Positions 16,292 through 25,154 are shown, counted from the stretch's first letter. The stretch is DNA of 64,000 bases from Streptomyces pactum (GCF_002005225.1 NZ_CP019724.1:6031501-6095500), one strand, 5' to 3'. Notes: generated by a model from the sequence alone, not told the origin. Numbers and translations: made by a program.

Positions 16292-16803
16292 CGCGGGTCT
16301 CCCGTCCCTGACCGCGGGCCCGCGGAAGCCCGGGTCGATAGTTGTGGGCCCGCGGGTACCCGGGCCGAGAGCCGTGGCCCGCGGGTACCCGGGCCCACGA
16401 CCATGGGCCCGGGTACCGAGCCGTAGCGACCGGCGCGGACCGGCCGGCGCGGCAGGCGCGTACCGCCAGGCGCGGCAGGCGCGCACCGGCCGGCGGCAGG
16501 CGCGTACCGCTGGGCGCGGCAGGCGCGGACCGGTCGGCTCGCACCGGCCGGCGGCAGGCGCGTACCGCTGGGCGCGGTCGGCGGGGACCCGGCAGGCGCG
16601 TACCGGCTGGCGGCAGGCGCGTACCGGCAAGCGCGTACCGCTGGCGCGGCAGGCGCGGACCGGTCGGCTCGCACCGGCCGGCGGCAGGCGCGTACCGCTG
16701 GGCGCGGCAGGCGCGGACCGGCAGGCGCGCACCGGTCGGCGGCAGGCGCGTACCGCTGGGCGCGGTCGGCGCGGACCGGCAGGCGCGCACCGGCCGGTGC
16801 GAG
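16292..16803. repeat. intergenic minisatellite between convergent P450 genes
   Basis: 512 bp with no gene. 16300-16420 holds variants of gggcccgcgggtacccgggc, strongly self-complementary. 16430-16800 is an array of 12-40-bp units built from gcaggcgcgtaccgctgggc and gcgcggaccggtcggctcg. About 62 bp from 16516 recur exactly from 16646 (period 130). The palindromic first part could terminate both genes. It is not CRISPR: units are unequal and there are no unique spacers. Confidence 0.85.
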
Positions 16804-18030
16804 TCAGCCGCTCACGGGGGTGAACCGCACCGGGAGGCTCTGCGGTCCGCGGGTGAACACGCCCTGCTCGGCCGGCTCGAAGCCGTCGGCGAGGCGCACG
16901 TCCGGCATGGCGTCGAGGAGCTGGCCGACGCCGATCTCCACCTCGGCCTTGGCCAGCAGCGCGCCGACGCAGAAGTGCCGGCCGAGCGCGAACGCGAGAT
17001 GGTCGGCGGCGGCGGAGAAGGCGGTCGTGGTGGTGAGGTCGTCGCGGAAGACGTCGAAGCGGTCGGGATCGCGGTAGCGGCTCTCGTCGCGGTTGGCGGC
17101 GCCTATCAGACAGGTGACGGTGGCGCCCGCGGGCACGGTGCCGCCGCTGAGGGCCACCTCCGTCGCGGACTGCCGCATGATCATGTGAACGGGCGGGGTG
17201 AACCGCAGGGTCTCGGCGAGGGCGCGCGGGATCAGCGAGCGGTCCGCGCGGACGGCGGCGAGCTGGTCGGGGTGGAGCAGCAGGTTCGCGAAGATGCCGG
17301 CGATGGCCTTGTCGGTGGTCTCGCCGCCGGCGGCGAGCAGCAGGCTGCAGAACGCCTTGATGTCCTCGTCGCTCATCCGCACCCCGTCGACCTCGGCGGC
17401 GCACAGCGCGGACAGCAGGTCGTCGCCCGGATTCTCGCGGCGCTCCCGGATGATCGGCAGCATGTACTCGGCGAACTCCACCCGGGTCCGCTCGCCGGCC
17501 GCCGTCACCTCGGCGTCGCCCGAGAGGTTCCCGAGGAAGGCGATGACGGCCGTGTACCACTGGTGGAAGCGCGTGTGGTCGGCCTTGTCCAGGCCCAGCA
17601 TGTCGGCGATGACGTTGACCGGGAAGCGGGTGGCGTAGTCGGTGACCAGGTCGGCGGAGCCGGTGTGACGGAAGGCGTCGATCAGCTCGCGGGAGTTGTG
17701 CTCGATGACGGGCAGGAACTTCCGCTCCAGGTCGCTGCCGCGGAAGGCGGGCGCGACGAGGGCCCGGCGCACGGCGTGTTCCCGCCCGCTGAGCTGGAGG
17801 ATCGTCTTGCCGTGCACGGGTTCGAGCTGCCAGGCGTAGTTGTCGGTGGTGAACTCGCCGGCCTTGTCCTTGAAGACGCGCTCGACGTCCTCGTAGCGCG
17901 ACACGATGTAACTCCGCGTCGCCTCGTGCCAGATGAGGGGCGCGGTGTCCCGCATCACCCGGTAGGCGGGATAGGGGTCGGCGGCGAACTCGGGCGAGAG
18001 GATGTCGGGCACCTGCTGGGCGGTGGACAT
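16804..18030 (-). CDS. cytochrome P450, CYP154-like
   Basis: 408 aa with all P450 signatures: I-helix LLLAAGGETTDKAI, K-helix ETLR (LAETLRFTPPVHMIMRQ), and haem loop AFALGRHFCVGALLAKAE. It should catalyse ferredoxin-dependent monooxygenation of an unknown substrate; CYP154 enzymes hydroxylate flavonoids, steroids or macrolides in vitro. The ATG at 18030 follows AGGGAGCCCC. It is convergent with the CYP157-like gene; this pairing recurs at Streptomyces conservons and suggests a functional couple. No ferredoxin gene is adjacent. Confidence 0.9.
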   Translation of the reverse strand: MSTAQQVPDILSPEFAADPYPAYRVMRDTAPLIWHEATRSYIVSRYEDVERVFKDKAGEFTTDNYAWQLEPVHGKTILQLSGREHAVRRALVAPAFRGSDLERKFLPVIEHNSRELIDAFRHTGSADLVTDYATRFPVNVIADMLGLDKADHTRFHQWYTAVIAFLGNLSGDAEVTAAGERTRVEFAEYMLPIIRERRENPGDDLLSALCAAEVDGVRMSDEDIKAFCSLLLAAGGETTDKAIAGIFANLLLHPDQLAAVRADRSLIPRALAETLRFTPPVHMIMRQSATEVALSGGTVPAGATVTCLIGAANRDESRYRDPDRFDVFRDDLTTTTAFSAAADHLAFALGRHFCVGALLAKAEVEIGVGQLLDAMPDVRLADGFEPAEQGVFTRGPQSLPVRFTPVSG

Positions 18031-18143
18031 GGGGCTCCCTGTGATCGGGAAATCGCTTACCGCACAAGGTTATTGATCAACTATCGGTTGCGACAGAGCG
18101 CCCGGAGGCCGACTGCGCCGGGAGCGGCATCGGCCGAAAACCG

Positions 18144-18205
18144 CCCCTCACCGGTGCTGTTCGTGCCGAAGGCCGCGACGCCCCGGAAGGCGCGGCGGTG
18201 AGGGG
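18144..18205. other. long-loop hairpin upstream of the P450 gene
   Basis: A perfect 10-bp inverted repeat, cccctcaccg (18144-18153) with cggtgagggg (18196-18205), encloses a 42-nt GC-rich loop that can fold further. It may end transcription arriving from the minus-strand gene at 18288-19919, or be part of an element end, since the rnpB-like sequence follows at once. Confidence 0.5.
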
Positions 18206-18220
18206 GGTGCGGGCGCGCGA

Positions 18221-18266
18221 GCCGGGAACAGGATTCGGCGTACGGCCCGGCTCGTCAGCCGCTCCC
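18221..18266 (+). other. degenerate duplicate of the rnpB 3' end (attachment-site-like)
   Basis: 18227-18266 matches rnpB 11163-11202 at 34 of 40 positions by hand alignment, including cggcgtac, ctcgtc and gccgctccc, in the same orientation 7.06 kb downstream. gcccggctcgtc in this copy is a perfect complement of the rnpB 5' P1 strand (gacgagccgggc), whereas the functional 3' end has one mismatch. That pattern is expected if an element carrying its own rnpB 3' end integrated and displaced the original. No integrase gene is present between the copies. Confidence 0.6.
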
Positions 18267-18287
18267 GGTTCGCGGACGCGCCCGCCG

Positions 18288-19919
18288 TCAGATCTGCGGA
18301 TCCACCGAACGCAGCAGTTCCAGCAGCCCCTGAGCCGGGACCAGTTGATCATCGGTCACCGGGTCCGGACTGAAGTGCATCAGGTCGTTGCGGAAGTTGC
18401 GGCAGTCCTCCAGCGCCGTCAGGAAGTGCTCCTGGTCGATGCCCCAACCCAGCGCGGCCCAGTTCTCCGGCACTTTGAGCAGATGCTTGTACGCCCCGAA
18501 CGTGAGGTTGGCGGCGGAATGGACCTGGGCGGCGCGTCCGCGCGGGACGGTCGCCTTGATGCGGTCGAGCGGAATACACCGGTCCACCACACGGCGCAGG
18601 CGCTGCTCGATCTCCTCGATCAGGACGAACGGACGTACGCGCGTGCCGAACTGCACCGTGAGGTCGGAGGCGGTGATCAGCCCGCAGACCTTGTGGTCGG
18701 GGTCGCGGACGACGACGTACCCGGACTGCTGGATGGCCCCGATCCAGTCGAGCAGGTCGTCCGAGCCGTTCGCCTCCTGCCCCCGCACGGTCGCGGCGTG
18801 CAGACCGGGCGCGGGATCCGCCATCCGGGCGCGCCCGATCGACTCCCAGCTCACGACGCCCCGCAGCCGTCCGTCCGCGTCGAGTACGGGAAGCTGGCTG
18901 TAGCCGCGCAGCACCATGAGCGTCGTGGCGGTGCCGAGGCTGTCCCCGACGCGTACGCACTCGGGCATCCGGTTCGCCGACTCGAGGTTGCTGACCCGGT
19001 AGGCGATGGCCTGTGTCTCGTCGTCCTCGTCGGGCAGCCCGCCGGTGAGCCCGGCCGAGGCGGCGGGGGGCGCCGACCCGAATGAGGCGTCCCGATCGCC
19101 GAGGGCCTGCGCCGCCCTCAGTCCCGTGCCGACGAGCCGGCTGACCGCGCTCGTTCCCGATTCGTCCGGCTCCGCGCCTCCCGCCAGCACCGCGATCCGG
19201 CTGTCCAGCGTGCCTTCGGTGAAGGGCGGGACGGTGACCAGGCCCCGCGCCTCCAGGTCGTTCTTGATCTGCTCGGTGGACGCCGGGTGACGCCGCTGGA
19301 CACCCCATACGGCGAGGAAGTCCCGGATGGACAGGGTGAGCGGTTCCGCGTCGCCGCGCCTGCGCACCTCCTCGTACAGCTTCGCGGGCTCGGTGAGGGT
19401 CGCGGCGAACTCGTCGGCGTCGGGCCGCCCCGGGTCGGGCTTGCCCTCGGCGAGCGCGGCCACGCGGTCCGCCGCGCCGAACCTGCTGATCTCGAAGACG
19501 GTCAGCAGGGAGCCCAGGCTGTCCAGCAGGTCCGACTGGATCTCGCGCCGGTCGAGGTCCTCGACCAGCCACTCCACCCGTCGGATGTGCCGCGTGCCCT
19601 CGGCGGCCCCGGCCCGGTACTCGTAGCCGCCCGTCACCCGGCCGATGGCCACCCGCGAGGACTTCAGGGGCAGCACGACGAGATCGCCGGACTGGATCTC
19701 GTGGACGAAACGGTAGAGCTGACCGGTCCAGTTCCCGATCGTGTACGGACCTTCGTCGGGGTAGGCGGCGGCCACGGCCGCCCTGACGTCGCCGCGCGTG
19801 GCGGAGTCGGCGAGATCGCCCCTCGTGAGCCTGTCCCACCCGACGACGAGAACACCCTCGTCCAGGGCCGACCGCTCGCGCTCCCCGTTCTCTCCCGCAC
19901 GCACCACCCAGGCCCGCAT
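18288..19919 (-). CDS. Mrr-N/EVE-like, CBS-pair, HEPN-like defence or regulatory protein
   Basis: 543 aa; the ATG at 19919 (MRAWVVRAGENGERERSALD) follows GGGGAGGAG. Residues 1-~170 resemble the N-terminal domain of Mrr-type restriction proteins (TIGNWTGQLYRFVHEIQSGD, VVLPLKSSRVAIGRVTGGYE), a possible modified-DNA reader. Residues ~195-245 look like a winged helix (LSIRDFLAVWGVQRR). Residues ~305-425 are two CBS motifs (GYSQLPVLDADGRLRGVVSW, YVVVRDPDHKVCGLITASDL), which usually bind adenine nucleotides. The C-terminal helical domain holds RNDLMH at 510-515, the R-x4-H motif of HEPN ribonucleases. No Mrr catalytic domain is present. It could be a nucleotide-controlled RNase effector or a regulator of the divergent kinase-helicase-methylase genes. 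The combination is inferred from sequence alone. Confidence 0.75.
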   Translation of the reverse strand: MRAWVVRAGENGERERSALDEGVLVVGWDRLTRGDLADSATRGDVRAAVAAAYPDEGPYTIGNWTGQLYRFVHEIQSGDLVVLPLKSSRVAIGRVTGGYEYRAGAAEGTRHIRRVEWLVEDLDRREIQSDLLDSLGSLLTVFEISRFGAADRVAALAEGKPDPGRPDADEFAATLTEPAKLYEEVRRRGDAEPLTLSIRDFLAVWGVQRRHPASTEQIKNDLEARGLVTVPPFTEGTLDSRIAVLAGGAEPDESGTSAVSRLVGTGLRAAQALGDRDASFGSAPPAASAGLTGGLPDEDDETQAIAYRVSNLESANRMPECVRVGDSLGTATTLMVLRGYSQLPVLDADGRLRGVVSWESIGRARMADPAPGLHAATVRGQEANGSDDLLDWIGAIQQSGYVVVRDPDHKVCGLITASDLTVQFGTRVRPFVLIEEIEQRLRRVVDRCIPLDRIKATVPRGRAAQVHSAANLTFGAYKHLLKVPENWAALGWGIDQEHFLTALEDCRNFRNDLMHFSPDPVTDDQLVPAQGLLELLRSVDPQI

Positions 19920-19941
19920 ACCGCTCCTCCCCGTACGCACA

Positions 19942-19971
19942 CGGCACATGATCAGGTGCCGCGACCCTATA
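19942..19971 (-). promoter_or_regulatory. promoter and 20-bp palindromic operator
   Basis: On the minus strand, TATAGG (19971-19966) is a good -10 hexamer for the gene at 18288-19919. A 20-bp near-palindrome, cggcacctgatcatgtgccg on the minus strand (19961-19942; 18 of 20 positions symmetric, centre TGATCA), lies just downstream, between the likely transcription start and the ribosome-binding site. This is the usual place for a repressor. The same 211-bp divergent gap must drive the kinase operon. Confidence 0.55.
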
Positions 19972-20130
19972 GCAGCGCCGGCCAACGGCCAGCGCAGTCA
20001 CCTCACTTCGGGTCGTCCGGGTGGTGCTTCTCAGCCGTCCGTGTGCGTTTCGCCACAGCCCGTAGACTGGCCGACGGCAGTGTGGCCGAGGTGAAGGCCG
20101 TGACGAGAGCGTGGGGGTACGGGAGCGCCG

Positions 20131-21507
20131 ATGGAGCCGCTGGACACCGAGGCCGACCCGCGTGTGGTGGGTCCGTTCGAACTGCTCGCCCGGCTCGGTG
20201 CGGGCGGCATGGGCGTCGCCTATCTGGCGCGCAGGATCCCCCTGGAGGGCCTCCCCGACGAGATGGCCGCGGCCTACCGCCTGGTCGAGCCCGATCACGA
20301 CCAGGAGGCCGATCCGGCCGGCCTCGTGGTGGTCAAGATGATCCTGCCGCGGCTGCTGGACCACCAGCCGCAGGCCCGTGAGCGGTTCGCGCGTGAGGTC
20401 GACGCCGTCCGCTCGGTCGTCAGCGACCGGGTTCCGGCGCTGCGCGGGGCGGATCCGGAGGCCGCCGAGCCGTGGTTCGCCATGGACTACGTCGCGGGTC
20501 CCTCCCTGCAGGTTCTGGTGAAGGAGTCCGGTCCGCTCGGCGTCGGACCGTACGCGGCGCTCGGGCTGGCCCTGGTGGACGCCCTGCGCGCCATCCACGG
20601 GACGAAGCTGCTGCACCGCGACCTCAAGCCCAGCAACGTCGTGCTCGGCCCGGACGGCCCGGTGGTGCTGGACTTCGGCCTGGCGGTGCTGTCCGAACGG
20701 CAGTCCAGCCAGGCGCTCACCCGGACCGGCGACCTCATGGGCACGCGCCCCTACATGCCCGTCGAGCAGCTCAGGGACACCAAGCACGTCGAGGAACCCG
20801 CCGATGTGTACGCCCTCGGAGCCACTCTCTTCTTCGCGCTGACGGGCAGGCCGCCGTATCCCGTCATGCCGCTGATGTCGCCGCCCAAGTGGGACGGCGT
20901 CGATCTGGCCTTCCTTCCGCTGCTGGCCCAGGTGCTCGTCGCCAGTCCCTCCCAGCGGCCGGATCTCGACGGTGTACAGGAGAGCCTGTTCACCTTGCTC
21001 GCCGACGCCGGTCTGACGCTTGAAGCCGCCACGGCCCAGCTCCAGGCCCGCGTCGCCGAGGCGGGGCTCACCCCGGAGCTGCCGCGGCGGGCCCTCGCCG
21101 ACCACGCGGACCCCGCCGTCCGGGAGCTCGCGCAGCACGCCGTCGACAGGGGGGACGCGCCGGACGCGCCCTGGGCGGAGGACGACCCCGGCTTCTACGG
21201 CATCGTGGACACGGACGAGATCGAGTGGGCCGCGGACGCCACCGACGGCCCGGACGCACCCGGCGGTCATCCGCCGACGCTCGTCGACCCCGACCCGGCC
21301 CCGCCCGTGGCACCGGCACCGCAGGCCGGGCCCTCCGGCGTCCCGGGGCCCGCCCCCACGAGCTACCCGCTCCCGCCGCCGCGCCCCCGCGACGCCACGC
21401 AGGAGCCGGCCGCCACCGCTTCGAGTGCCTCGCAGTCCGCTCCCCGGGCCGCGCGGAACGTCGCGGCCCGCATCCGCGAGCGGTACGCGCACCGCGGGGA
21501 ACTGTGA
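20131..21507 (+). CDS. soluble serine/threonine protein kinase
   Basis: 458 aa Hanks-type kinase. Gly-loop LARLGAGGMGVAYLARR, Lys in GLVVVKMILPRLL (after an insert in the N-lobe), HRDLKPSNVVLG catalytic loop, DFGLAVLS, and an APE-like MPVEQLR. There is no transmembrane helix or PASTA domain, unlike PknB homologues. The last ~120 residues are acidic then Pro/Ala-rich. The ATG at 20131 follows GGGAGCGCCG. It heads the run of DrmD-like helicase and adenine methylase. Kinases accompany several phage-defence systems (for example Pgl and Stk2-type), so phosphorylation of a defence component is a reasonable inference. Confidence 0.85.
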   Translation: MEPLDTEADPRVVGPFELLARLGAGGMGVAYLARRIPLEGLPDEMAAAYRLVEPDHDQEADPAGLVVVKMILPRLLDHQPQARERFAREVDAVRSVVSDRVPALRGADPEAAEPWFAMDYVAGPSLQVLVKESGPLGVGPYAALGLALVDALRAIHGTKLLHRDLKPSNVVLGPDGPVVLDFGLAVLSERQSSQALTRTGDLMGTRPYMPVEQLRDTKHVEEPADVYALGATLFFALTGRPPYPVMPLMSPPKWDGVDLAFLPLLAQVLVASPSQRPDLDGVQESLFTLLADAGLTLEAATAQLQARVAEAGLTPELPRRALADHADPAVRELAQHAVDRGDAPDAPWAEDDPGFYGIVDTDEIEWAADATDGPDAPGGHPPTLVDPDPAPPVAPAPQAGPSGVPGPAPTSYPLPPPRPRDATQEPAATASSASQSAPRAARNVAARIRERYAHRGEL

Positions 21508-22006
21508 GCGCGGGCCGACCGGTGATCACGGGCCGGCCGGCCCGGGCGGGGACCGCGTAGCGACAGCGGGCCCGCCCACCCGGTCGCAACCGCCCGCCCG
21601 GCCACGACCACCCGCCCCGCCTCAGCCGCCCGTCCGGCCACGACCGCCCGCCCCGCCTCAGCCGCCCGCCCCGCCCCGCCACCCGCCCCGCCTCAGCCGC
21701 CCGCCCGGCCACGACCACCCGCCCCGCCTCAGCCGCCCGCCCGGCCAACGACCGCCCGCCTGGCCACGAACACCCGCCCCGCCTCAGCCGCCCGCCCGGC
21801 CAACGACCGCCCGCCTGGCCACGACCACCCGCCCCCGCCCCAGCCGCCCGTCCCGCCCCAGCCGCCCGCCCGGCCACGACCACCCGCCCGGCCCCAGCCG
21901 CCCGCCCGGCCCCAGCCGCCCGCCCGAACCCGCACGCGGCCGTCCGTCACCCACCACCACGGCGCTACTCTCGACCACGCCCCGTACGACCCGGAAGGAC
22001 CCCTTC
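21508..22006. repeat. Pro-codon-rich minisatellite between kinase and helicase genes
   Basis: ~500 bp gap. 21575-21935 is a degenerate tandem array of gccacgaccacccgccccgc and cagccgcccgcccggcc units (period ~36 bp). The frame of the downstream helicase stays open through it, giving Pro/Arg-rich low complexity, but no start and Shine-Dalgarno sit upstream. The true helicase start at 22007 has GGAAGGA. The gap may contain a promoter near 21960-21990; nothing definite is seen. Confidence 0.8.
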
Positions 22007-25000
22007 ATGCCTGCACCCGACGGACCGCCGCCCGCCGGCACGGTGATCGAGGTACGGGACGAGGAGTGGATGGTCCGCAACAGCAGGCAGGTACGCCCCG
22101 GCGAGTTCCTGATCGAGGCCGTCGGCGCCTCCGACCTCGTACGCGGACAGGAAGCCCGGTTCCTCGCCCCCACGATGGACCGGCCCCGCGTCCTGCGCCC
22201 CGAGAACACCAGGCTCATCCCCGACGGCTCGCCCCATTTCCGCCGCAGCCGCCTCTTCCTGGAGGCCGTGCTGCGCAAGACGCCCCTGCCCCAGCGGGAG
22301 CGGCGCCTGGCGTTGACCGACGGGTTCCTCCTGGACCGCATGGACTACCAGTTGCGCCCCGCGGAGAAGGCGCTGGCGAACCCGCTGCGGCCCCGGCTGC
22401 TGATCGGCGACGTGGTCGGCCTCGGCAAGACCCTGGAGATCGGGGTGCTGCTCGGCGAACTGATCCGGCGCGGCCGGGGCGAGCGCATCCTCGTCGTCAC
22501 ACCCGCGCCCGTCCTCGAACAGTTCCAGCACGAGATGTGGACGCGGTTCTCCCTGCCGCTGGTCCGGCTCGACAGCGCGGGCATCGCCCGGATCGAGCGG
22601 AAGATCCCCGCGGGCCGCAACCCGTTCACGTACTACAAGCGCGTGATCATCTCCATGGACACGCTCAAGAACCCCAGGCGCTACCGGCCGTGGCTGGAGC
22701 ACATCCACTGGGACGCGGTCGTCATCGACGAGTCCCACAACCTGATCAACCAGGGCAGCGACCGCCGTGCCCTCGCCGATCTCCTCGCCGAACGCACCGA
22801 CGCGCTGATCCTGGCGAGCGCCACCCCGCACAACGGCGAGATGCCCGCCTTCACCGGTCTGATCCGCCTCCTCGACCCCATGGCGGTCGAGGACCCGAGC
22901 CGTCCGAGGGCGGAGGAGCTGGAACACCTCATGCTGCGCCGCACCAAGGTCAGCGCCGAGGTCGCGGAGCAGCTCAAGGACCACTGGGCGCCGCGCGGCG
23001 GCTCCCACCCCGTGCGGTGCCGGGCGAACGCCCTGGAGGAGGAGGTCTTCCAGGAGCTGGCCGAGCACTGGCTGAAGCAGCGCGAACGGCAGGCACAGGC
23101 GGAGGACCGGCTCTTCCCGTACGTCCTGCTCAAGTCCTTCCTGTCCTCGCACCGCGCCCTGTTCGCCACGGTCCGTCAGCGGCTGACCCGGACCGGACAC
23201 GTGCTCCCCGAGCGGCACCGCGTCACCGACGAGCCGCCGGCCGGCGTCGCCCCGAGCACACCCGAGGCCGCCTCCCTGCTGCGCCTACTGGAGCTGGCGC
23301 GGGCGATCGAGCGCGCGGGCGCCGGGGACGGCGTGCCGGCCGCCGCCTCCAAGCTGGCGGGGCTGGTCGACGAACTGCGCCGCATCGGCGTGAGGGCGGG
23401 CAGCCCCACCCGCGCGGTCGTCTTCTCCGAGCGCCGCGAGACCCTCGACTGGCTGGGCGAGGTGCTCCCGCCCCTGCTCGGCTGGCAGGCCGAGGACGAC
23501 GCGCGGGCCGCGGTCAAGGTCATGTACAGCGGCGCCGGCATCTCCGACCGGGTGCAGATGGAGTACGTCGACGAGTTCGCCCGCGCGGGCAGCGACGTGC
23601 GGCTGCTCCTCACCGGCGACGGCGCCTCCGAGGGCGTCAACCTGCACCGGCAGTGTCACCATCTCATCCACTGGGACCTGCCCTGGAGCCTGATCAGGGT
23701 CGAGCAGCGCAACGGCCGCATCGACCGGTACGGGCAGACCAGGCCGCCGCAGTTCCGCGCGATGATCCTCGAGTCGGCGGTCGAGGGCGCGCTGGACGAC
23801 ACGGACATCGCCGAGAAGGTCCTCGCCCGCGAGGAACGGGTGCACGCGGTCCTCGGCGCCGTGGAGGCGGCGACGAAGGACAACGACGGCGACAAGGAGG
23901 AGAAGCGTGTCATGGAGGCGCTCTTCCGGGGAGAGGCACCCCGGCCGGCCGTGGACGGGCTGCAGACCGTCTCCGCGGACTCCCTCGGCGCCCTGGACTC
24001 CCTGGACGACGGGTTCACCGCGGATCTGCCGCTCGCCCAGCGGCTGAACGCCGAGTTCGGTACGGGCACGGACCCGTACGACGACGAGTCGGACTTCGAC
24101 TTCGGCTTCGACTTCGACGACACCCCGGACACCCCCGGCACCCCCGGCGCCCCGGAGCCGGGCCCCGGCGCCCCGGCCGGGAGCACCGCGGGCAACGGCC
24201 ACGGCCACGCCCCGGTCCGGGTCGTCGAGGAACTGCGCCTGTTCACGGACCGCCGCGACTACGTCCTCGCCGGCCTGGAGGAGCTCGCCGACCTGGAGGC
24301 GTTCCGCCTGGACACCACCGTGCAGGGCACCGACCTCAGCTTCGACACCCCCGAGGACCTCGCCGACCGGCTCGACGTGCTGCCCGCCGGCTACCTGCGC
24401 GACCACGGCATCACGCGCCGTATGAAGCTCACCTTCAGCCGCGAGGACGCGGCCGACTCCCTGCGCCGGGCCAGGGAGGACGCGGACTCCGTGTCGCTGT
24501 GGCCGGACGCCCACTACGTCGGCGAGCTGCACCCCGTCCTGGAGTGGATCACCGACAAGGTCCTCGTCCAACTGGGCCGTCAGCAGGCCCTCGTCGTCCA
24601 GGTGGACCGCGCCCGCGTACCGGAGCCGGTCTTCCTCACCCAGGGCGTCTGGTCCAACCGGGACGGCCGCCCGACGGTCGTGGCCTGGCTGGCCGTCGAC
24701 CGGCTGGGCCGGGCCGGAGCGGAGCCCCGGGTCCGGGAACTGACCCGGCCCCTGCTCGCCGAACTCGGCCTGGGCCCCGCCATGCCGGACCACTTCGCCG
24801 AGGGTGACCCGGCCGCGCTCCAGCAGTACGTCGGGGCCGCCGTCGCCGCCACCCGCCGCGAGATGGACCGGCGACGGCAGGAGGCGGAGGAGCACATCGA
24901 CCGTCCGCTGCGCGAGTACGAGACGAGGGTCGGCCACTGGCGGGAGCAGAAGCTGCCCGGCTTCACCGGCGGACACACCGCCCGGGAGCGGGCCGCCGAG

Positions 25001-25084
25001 AACCTGGAGAAGGCCGCGGCCCGGCTGCGCACGGCCGGCGACCCGATGGTGCGGGTCCTCGCCGTCCTGGAGCCGAGCGCATGA
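22007..25084 (+). CDS. drmD: SNF2-family helicase, DISARM DrmD-like
   Basis: 1025 aa. Helicase motifs: I in LLIGDVVGLGKTLEIGVLLG (~132-150), II DESHNLINQGSD (~241), III LASATPHNGEM, V LTGDGASEGVNLHRQC and VI VEQRNGRIDRYGQTRP (~566). This is the Swi2/Snf2 (RapA-like) pattern of DrmD, the marker of class 1 DISARM, a multi-gene restriction-like defence in which methylation marks self DNA. The C-terminal third is acidic with an FDFGFDFDD tract, then a helical tail. The ATG at 22007 (MPAPDGPPPAG) has GGAAGGA 8 nt upstream. The adenine methylase follows after 106 bp. DrmA, DrmB and DrmC were not found in the window. Confidence 0.85.
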   Translation: MPAPDGPPPAGTVIEVRDEEWMVRNSRQVRPGEFLIEAVGASDLVRGQEARFLAPTMDRPRVLRPENTRLIPDGSPHFRRSRLFLEAVLRKTPLPQRERRLALTDGFLLDRMDYQLRPAEKALANPLRPRLLIGDVVGLGKTLEIGVLLGELIRRGRGERILVVTPAPVLEQFQHEMWTRFSLPLVRLDSAGIARIERKIPAGRNPFTYYKRVIISMDTLKNPRRYRPWLEHIHWDAVVIDESHNLINQGSDRRALADLLAERTDALILASATPHNGEMPAFTGLIRLLDPMAVEDPSRPRAEELEHLMLRRTKVSAEVAEQLKDHWAPRGGSHPVRCRANALEEEVFQELAEHWLKQRERQAQAEDRLFPYVLLKSFLSSHRALFATVRQRLTRTGHVLPERHRVTDEPPAGVAPSTPEAASLLRLLELARAIERAGAGDGVPAAASKLAGLVDELRRIGVRAGSPTRAVVFSERRETLDWLGEVLPPLLGWQAEDDARAAVKVMYSGAGISDRVQMEYVDEFARAGSDVRLLLTGDGASEGVNLHRQCHHLIHWDLPWSLIRVEQRNGRIDRYGQTRPPQFRAMILESAVEGALDDTDIAEKVLAREERVHAVLGAVEAATKDNDGDKEEKRVMEALFRGEAPRPAVDGLQTVSADSLGALDSLDDGFTADLPLAQRLNAEFGTGTDPYDDESDFDFGFDFDDTPDTPGTPGAPEPGPGAPAGSTAGNGHGHAPVRVVEELRLFTDRRDYVLAGLEELADLEAFRLDTTVQGTDLSFDTPEDLADRLDVLPAGYLRDHGITRRMKLTFSREDAADSLRRAREDADSVSLWPDAHYVGELHPVLEWITDKVLVQLGRQQALVVQVDRARVPEPVFLTQGVWSNRDGRPTVVAWLAVDRLGRAGAEPRVRELTRPLLAELGLGPAMPDHFAEGDPAALQQYVGAAVAATRREMDRRRQEAEEHIDRPLREYETRVGHWREQKLPGFTGGHTARERAAENLEKAAARLRTAGDPMVRVLAVLEPSA

Positions 25085-25096
25085 CCGCCCGCCCTT

Positions 25097-25154
25097 CGAA
25101 TCCCGTGCACGCACAGCATCCGATGCGTGCGGTGCACCCCGCGAATCCCGTGCA
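25097..25154. promoter_or_regulatory. hairpin and direct repeat before the methylase gene
   Basis: The 106-bp gap between helicase and methylase contains cgaatcccgtgca twice (25097-25109 and 25142-25154). Between them lies a 7-bp inverted repeat, gcacgca (25107-25113) / tgcgtgc (25124-25130). The symmetry suggests a regulator site or attenuator that could set methylase expression apart from the helicase. There is no direct evidence. Confidence 0.45.

Noticed and set aside
16430..16800. CRISPR-like array
   Set aside because: Units of unequal length with no unique spacers and no cas genes.
14996..18067. 1023-codon open frame on the minus strand across the conservon and P450 genes
   Set aside because: It is antisense to two clear P450 genes and a GTPase, is Arg/Pro/Ala-rich without domains, and runs through the minisatellite. 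It is a high-GC artefact.
21020..22006. N-terminal extension of the DrmD-like protein into the kinase gene and the Pro-rich repeat
   Set aside because: Family similarity and a Shine-Dalgarno both begin at 22007; the upstream part is low complexity.
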